From positions 1 through 8,757 of the forward strand of contig CAMBXJ010000155.1 in assembly GCA_945871455.1 (NCBI GenBank): DNA of 8,757 nucleotides, written 5' to 3'. A program made the position numbers and the translations under genes. Shown here piece after piece: positions 7,201-8,757 of this stretch (the stretch's first letter is position 1; every line of letters starts with the position of its first letter). Origin of the DNA: Asaia bogorensis. GTDB lineage: Bacteria > Pseudomonadota > Alphaproteobacteria > Acetobacterales > Acetobacteraceae. The notes beneath the pieces are model-generated. The model worked only from the letters and a program-made list of their open reading frames with translations. It did not search any database and was not told where the DNA came from.

Positions 7201-7458
7201 ACAATAGGTGACTTCTCGACGTTTGCCGGGGATGTGATCGAGTTGAGTGGGATCGATGCCAACCCCGGCTTCGGCGGGGACCAGGCCTTCACGTTTATTG
7301 GCACGGCTGCGTTCTCTGGAATGGCCGGACAACTACGAGCGCAAGTAGGCGGCGGAGCAACCATGGTATTGGGCGACGTGAACGGGGACAACGCCGCTGA
7401 CTTCGCGATCAAGCTCACCGGGTCTCATGTGTTGAGTGGGGCGAACTTCATCCTGTGA
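4201..7458 (+). CDS. Beta-strand-repeat/RTX protein with C-terminal type I secretion domain
   Basis: The protein has 1085 residues and no N-terminal signal peptide, as expected for type I (ABC exporter) secretion. Residues 1-600 are Gly/Ser/Thr/Val-rich beta-helix-type repeats opening with a W8...W16...W22 motif found in autotransporter-like passengers. Residues 605-712 look Ig/cadherin-like. Residues 714-778 and 829-893 are near-identical copies of a segment beginning NQAPTVTG or NQARTVTG, with a GSDPDGSVQQFRFSDSSP core; the second copy is cut short. Residues 898-948 are the DNTYRVDD...DTVLASV region common before RTX repeats, then three nonapeptides (GEAGDDTIV, GGGRADVLF, GGAGADIFA; 959-985), presumably Ca2+-binding, and a serralysin-type (Peptidase_M10_C) tail from DTIGDF (1000) to the terminal NFIL. 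No catalytic domain is seen, so adhesin or surface-layer function is inferred. Transport partners (TolC, HlyB/D-like) are not in the window. Confidence 0.9.
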   Translation: MPVATFTWKTATSGDWSTASDWTPSGPPDSESLAIVAAAGSQYILTVSSAENVTAGDLVVDSTSATVDVAGTLTVANSLLIRKGKFNVLNAGLATVGSVGISIGQGGTINVSGTSSAAELVSTGNVVVGSIGTGALLAIGTHGALTGTDLSMLSIGATTGTGGTVTVDGGELTGFGGIEIGGAGFGTLAVTNGGQVVITNATLGFYVGSDAGGGGGVLLIDNGSTFSETGRHFHIGGHNDSASVVVRNSSRLITSNDHGDGFLIATAIEGGSVSIESGSTWIANGQIGVGAETAGTLDVNNGLVDASGFVIYVASNSGGSGTLLVENGGTILAGNLSINPSGTDAIGTLAVGPGGTLKISGSINNGPGGKISVNGGTIITGGIILGQESLPGPAEMTIGSGGTVSVTDFLTVGPSGVITLGGGLLRSSASAALSGNARVQGHGKLESAVTLGSSANVIHSSGGTLEITGSISGNGTLELGSGSALRLDTAPTNNLTVTFGSASSETLILNNPNIGGPSIFTAVTGVGINDLIDFGGGITIQNVSYTPVAGGSDVTLNVTKGAITGTITLNNVQFTGGANKFAIATNNGDAALQAIYSFSSGPNTAPSVTILAAPSYAAGTVLTGSQLFSVSDAQGTSDIDYVKVFDANPEGGAVWRYSNAVITPGSSGYQFEHANRNLLSYTVGSGSNQFLFEAFDNAGDDSNDALHTITATANQAPTVTGPANLSGGTNQTLSFVGKVAGSDPDGSVQQFRFSDSSPGSDNGYLTLNGTKISGTSVTVSAASLGTIGYFTGTVAGSNGITIKAIDNLGKVSTNSVTPTILVTDDPPPNQARTVTGPANLSGGTNQTLSFVGKVGGSDPDGSVQQFRFSDSSPDSDNGYLTLNGTKINGTLVTDNLGDNTYRVDDPAIVILEPIDGGSDTVLASVGYRLPTGSEIEFLTAAGGAGLALTGNESANTITGEAGDDTIVGGGRADVLFGGAGADIFALAMLPDSTVDLAGWDTIGDFSTFAGDVIELSGIDANPGFGGDQAFTFIGTAAFSGMAGQLRAQVGGGATMVLGDVNGDNAADFAIKLTGSHVLSGANFIL
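6340..6535 (+). repeat. Intragenic direct repeat, copy 1
   Basis: A 196-bp unit that recurs at 6685-6880 with 13 mismatches by my count (about 93%) and no indels; the offset is 345 bp, a multiple of three. It encodes residues 714-778 of the RTX protein. After this copy the domain continues for about 50 more residues. Confidence 0.9.
6685..6880 (+). repeat. Intragenic direct repeat, copy 2 (domain truncated)
   Basis: The second copy encodes residues 829-893. Directly after it the sequence leaves the domain and enters RTX-type sequence, so this copy lacks the roughly 50-residue second half present after copy 1. Confidence 0.9.
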
Positions 7459-7488
7459 CAGGGAGAGCATGACCTTTTGTGGGGTATT

Positions 7489-8060
7489 TCACGCTGCCTC
7501 CGCGCGGGAGGCGCTGTCCGCGTTGTCATTGGAAAGCCCCGGATACCATCGTTCGAAGAGAGGGTGGAACGTGCCGTCGAGCGTACGGGTGCGGGTCTGC
7601 GGCAGCAGATGCGCGCCGCGTTTCGTCCATTGCATCTGCTGACGTTTTGGCGCAGCGCTTGCTGCTGACGGACGGCGTTCACCGTGGACTCCACCAGGCA
7701 TGATGAGATCCGTTCGCCGGCGCGATATCGCTCACCATAGTTGATCAGGCTGCCGGCGTTCGAGGCGATGTACACGGAAAACTCCCGGGCAGCGCGGGTG
7801 GATTTACTCAGATTGGGGTAGTCCACCTCCAGTGCGGCGACGTCGTCCAGGAAGTATTTGATCGTCTCTCCGTCTCGATATTGGTTTCCGAGCCAGAGCA
7901 GCGACTTGATACGTTCCAGTTCGGCCGATAGATTTTTGCCGGTCGCATCGTCATGCCGCGCGACCCCGAAGGCATATTGGCTCAGCACCGTGATGGTCAT
8001 GGTGATGTGGAACCAATCGAGTACGTGTTCGGATTCGGGCGTAACTGTAGCGGCGCGCAA
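7489..8060 (-). pseudogene. ISKra4-family transposase remnant, truncated and frameshifted
   Basis: Read from 8060 downward, the frame encodes the C-terminal half of an ISKra4-type DDE transposase: SEHVLDWFHITM near the start, ELERIKSLLWLGN, then YIASNAGSLINYGERYRAGE and CLVESTVNAV, whose Glu is the probable last catalytic acid. At about 7650-7670 the frame is lost. SKRCAK appears in a second frame, and KRQQMQWTKRGAHLLPQTRTR through FERWYPGL appears in the third, ending at TGA 7489-7491. Two single-base insertions, one near 7668 and an extra A in the AAAA run near 7650, would explain this. Everything before SEHVLDWF is missing. The element is dead. Its end lies within about 30 bp of the RTX stop codon; its terminal repeats were not identified. 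Confidence 0.8.
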
Positions 8061-8085
8061 TCATAAACGGCCCGACGCGCAATCA
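8054..8085. repeat. Pair of 10-bp direct repeats beside the transposase remnant
   Basis: CGCGCAATCA occurs at 8054-8063 and 8076-8085, 22 bp apart, where the transposase frame is lost. The second copy, preceded by GA, faintly resembles the start of the 19-bp repeats that follow at 8098. Confidence 0.45.
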
Positions 8086-8097
8086 AGGGGGCTTTCC

Positions 8098-8210
8098 GAC
8101 GCAGATTAGCTGAGACTATCGGGGTGTCTGGACGCAGATTGTTTGAGACTGAACGCAGTCTCGCTGAGACGGACGCAAGATGAAACGTTCCAACGCACAT
8201 TATCTGAGAC
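8098..8210. repeat. Cluster of 19-bp direct repeats, about 20-bp period
   Basis: Four clear copies of ACGCA-(G/C)-AT/TC...TGAGAC: GACGCAGATTAGCTGAGAC (8098-8116), GACGCAGATTGTTTGAGAC (8131-8149), AACGCAGTCTCGCTGAGAC (8152-8170) and AACGCACATTATCTGAGAC (8192-8210). A degenerate fifth, starting GACGCAAGAT, lies at 8172-8190. Starts at 8131, 8152, 8172 and 8192 are 20-21 bp apart, about two helical turns, placing each copy on the same DNA face. This suits an array of protein-binding sites, such as the multi-repeat ends of some IS elements (IS21-like) or iterons. There are no unique spacers, so it is not a CRISPR. Confidence 0.7.
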
Positions 8211-8317
8211 TGGGCGCGCGGCGGCGGGGGCGGGTTCGTGCGGAAAACGGGCGATTTCCTGGCGGGCGCGCCCAACCGGCCCATCACGTCCAGAATCCAC
8301 CAGAAAACCCGTTGCGA

Positions 8318-8455
8318 TTATGTGGGCAGTCCGGCCGCGCGCATCTGATCCATGAGGCCCTGCGCACGGCCCGCGTCCAAGTCACCCCGCGGCAGCCGGC
8401 GGATTTCGGCCGGCTTGGCATCAAACTGTTCCACCAGGCTGCGCAAGTCGTGCAC
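8318..8455 (-). pseudogene. 3' fragment of an unidentified protein
   Basis: On the minus strand a frame ending at TAA 8318-8320 encodes 45 residues with strong coding character: VHDLRSLVEQFDAKPAEIRR, then LPRGDLDAGRAQGLMDQMRA and AGLPT. The amphipathic helices and the Met-Arg-Ala-Ala-Gly-Leu-Pro ending look like the C-terminus of a larger protein, possibly a recombinase-type one, but this is a weak resemblance. An in-frame TGA at 8477-8479 blocks extension, and no ribosome binding site supports the GTG at 8455 as a start, so a broken gene end is most likely. Confidence 0.4.
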
Positions 8456-8517
8456 GGGAGATGGGGCCGGGAGTATTCAACGCCCATAGCTCGGCGGCGG
8501 GAGCGGTTTAGTCCAAC

Positions 8518-8600
8518 GCGTTTTTCGCTCACCGGCGCGGATTCCAGCGATGGAACCCCGGTAGGGAGGCTCGTGCGCCGCGCCGCCAAGCGAAAAACGC
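8518..8600. repeat. 83-bp nested inverted repeat
   Basis: The 23-bp arms at 8518-8540 and 8578-8600 match at 20 of 23 positions. The outer 12 bp (GCGTTTTTCGCT against AGCGAAAAACGC) and the inner 7 bp (GGCGCGG against CCGCGCC) are perfect, around a 3-bp mismatch. Inside the 37-nt loop, TTCCA and TGGAA (8542-8546 and 8551-8555) make a smaller hairpin. It is non-coding. A MITE-like element, paired IS ends or a structured RNA/terminator are all possible. Confidence 0.6.
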
Positions 8601-8644
8601 TATACGTTAGAGCTACTTGCAAAACCCAACTGACAGGGTGAATT

Positions 8645-8672
8645 TCGCCGTCAATTCGCGATAATTCGGCGA
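8645..8672 (-). terminator. Hairpin overlapping the end of the last partial frame
   Basis: TCGCCG (8645-8650) pairs with CGGCGA (8667-8672), and AATT (8653-8656) with AATT (8663-8666), giving a 10-bp stem with a 2-nt bulge and a 6-nt loop. On the minus strand it spans the stop codon of the 8651-8757 frame. A T-rich tail is missing, so terminator function is uncertain. Confidence 0.3.
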
Positions 8673-8757
8673 GACGCCCGCGCCCAGTCTTTGGTATCAT
8701 GCGTTTGCGAATCCAGCAGATACCAACAGTAGAAACCAGGGCGCAGGCGATGTCGCT
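8651..8757 (-). CDS. Possible 3' end of an unidentified protein (partial)
   Basis: On the minus strand an open frame enters from the right edge and stops at TGA 8653-8651, encoding 34 residues that begin RHRLRPGFYCWYLLDSQTHD and continue TKDWARASRRIIAN. The aromatic and charged make-up reads like real protein, in contrast to the Arg/Ser/Pro-rich frame starting at 8700 on the same strand. It is too short to identify. Confidence 0.3.
   Translation of the reverse strand, partial: RHRLRPGFYCWYLLDSQTHDTKDWARASRRIIAN

Noticed and set aside
4201..7458. Classical type V autotransporter
   Set aside because: The passenger repeats resemble one, but there is no signal peptide and no C-terminal beta-barrel; the end is a serralysin-type type I secretion domain.
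7449..7465. Terminator at the RTX stop codon (CCTGT-G-ACAGG)
   Set aside because: The loop would be a single base, and no T-run follows, so the palindrome cannot form a normal terminator hairpin.
8098..8210. CRISPR array
   Set aside because: The repeats are only 19 bp with 1-14 bp between them, diverge from one another and have no spacers of regular length.
1..8757. tRNA, rRNA or riboswitch genes
   Set aside because: No cloverleaf with conserved T-loop sequence, no rRNA-like stretch and no familiar riboswitch core was seen on either strand; this was by eye only.

Overview
The window is GC-rich DNA that looks alphaproteobacterial. A degraded PEP-CTERM-type tail, a RutA-type monooxygenase, a type I-secreted RTX/beta-repeat protein and an ISKra4-type transposase remnant together suggest a Rhodospirillales/Acetobacteraceae-like organism. 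That placement is inference from gene content. About two thirds of the window is well-supported coding sequence. The rest looks like accessory, rearranged DNA with gene fragments, a transposase relic and several inverted or direct repeats.

Layout: 1-188 is the 3' end of an unidentified gene. 189-426 is a probable PEP-CTERM gene remnant. 607-912 (+) encodes a small exported or membrane protein of unknown role. 1156-2070 (-) is a complete classical short-chain dehydrogenase/reductase with a terminator-like hairpin behind it. 2442-3521 (-) is a complete RutA-type flavin-dependent monooxygenase, the first enzyme of the Rut pyrimidine pathway, without any other rut gene in view. 3522-4200 holds an operator-like dyad in front of rutA, a 104-bp element with 22-bp inverted ends, a short acetamidase/formamidase-like fragment and the leader of the next gene.

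4201-7458 (+) is a 1085-residue modular protein: a beta-strand-repeat passenger, an Ig/cadherin-like region, a domain duplicated with about 93% DNA identity (second copy truncated), three RTX nonapeptides and a serralysin-type C-terminal type I secretion domain. Immediately downstream, 7489-8060 (-) is a truncated, frameshifted ISKra4-family transposase. 8098-8210 is a cluster of 19-bp direct repeats at about 20-bp spacing, 8318-8455 (-) is an orphan 3' coding fragment, 8518-8600 is a nested inverted repeat, and the last 107 bases may be another partial reading frame.

The genes do not form one obvious pathway. RutA beside an amidase fragment hints at a former nitrogen-scavenging locus that was broken, with the secreted RTX protein now next to it. 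I found no intact undescribed multi-gene system. The most unusual signals are the 104-bp inverted-repeat element, the phased repeat cluster and the recombined 3' half of the RTX gene.
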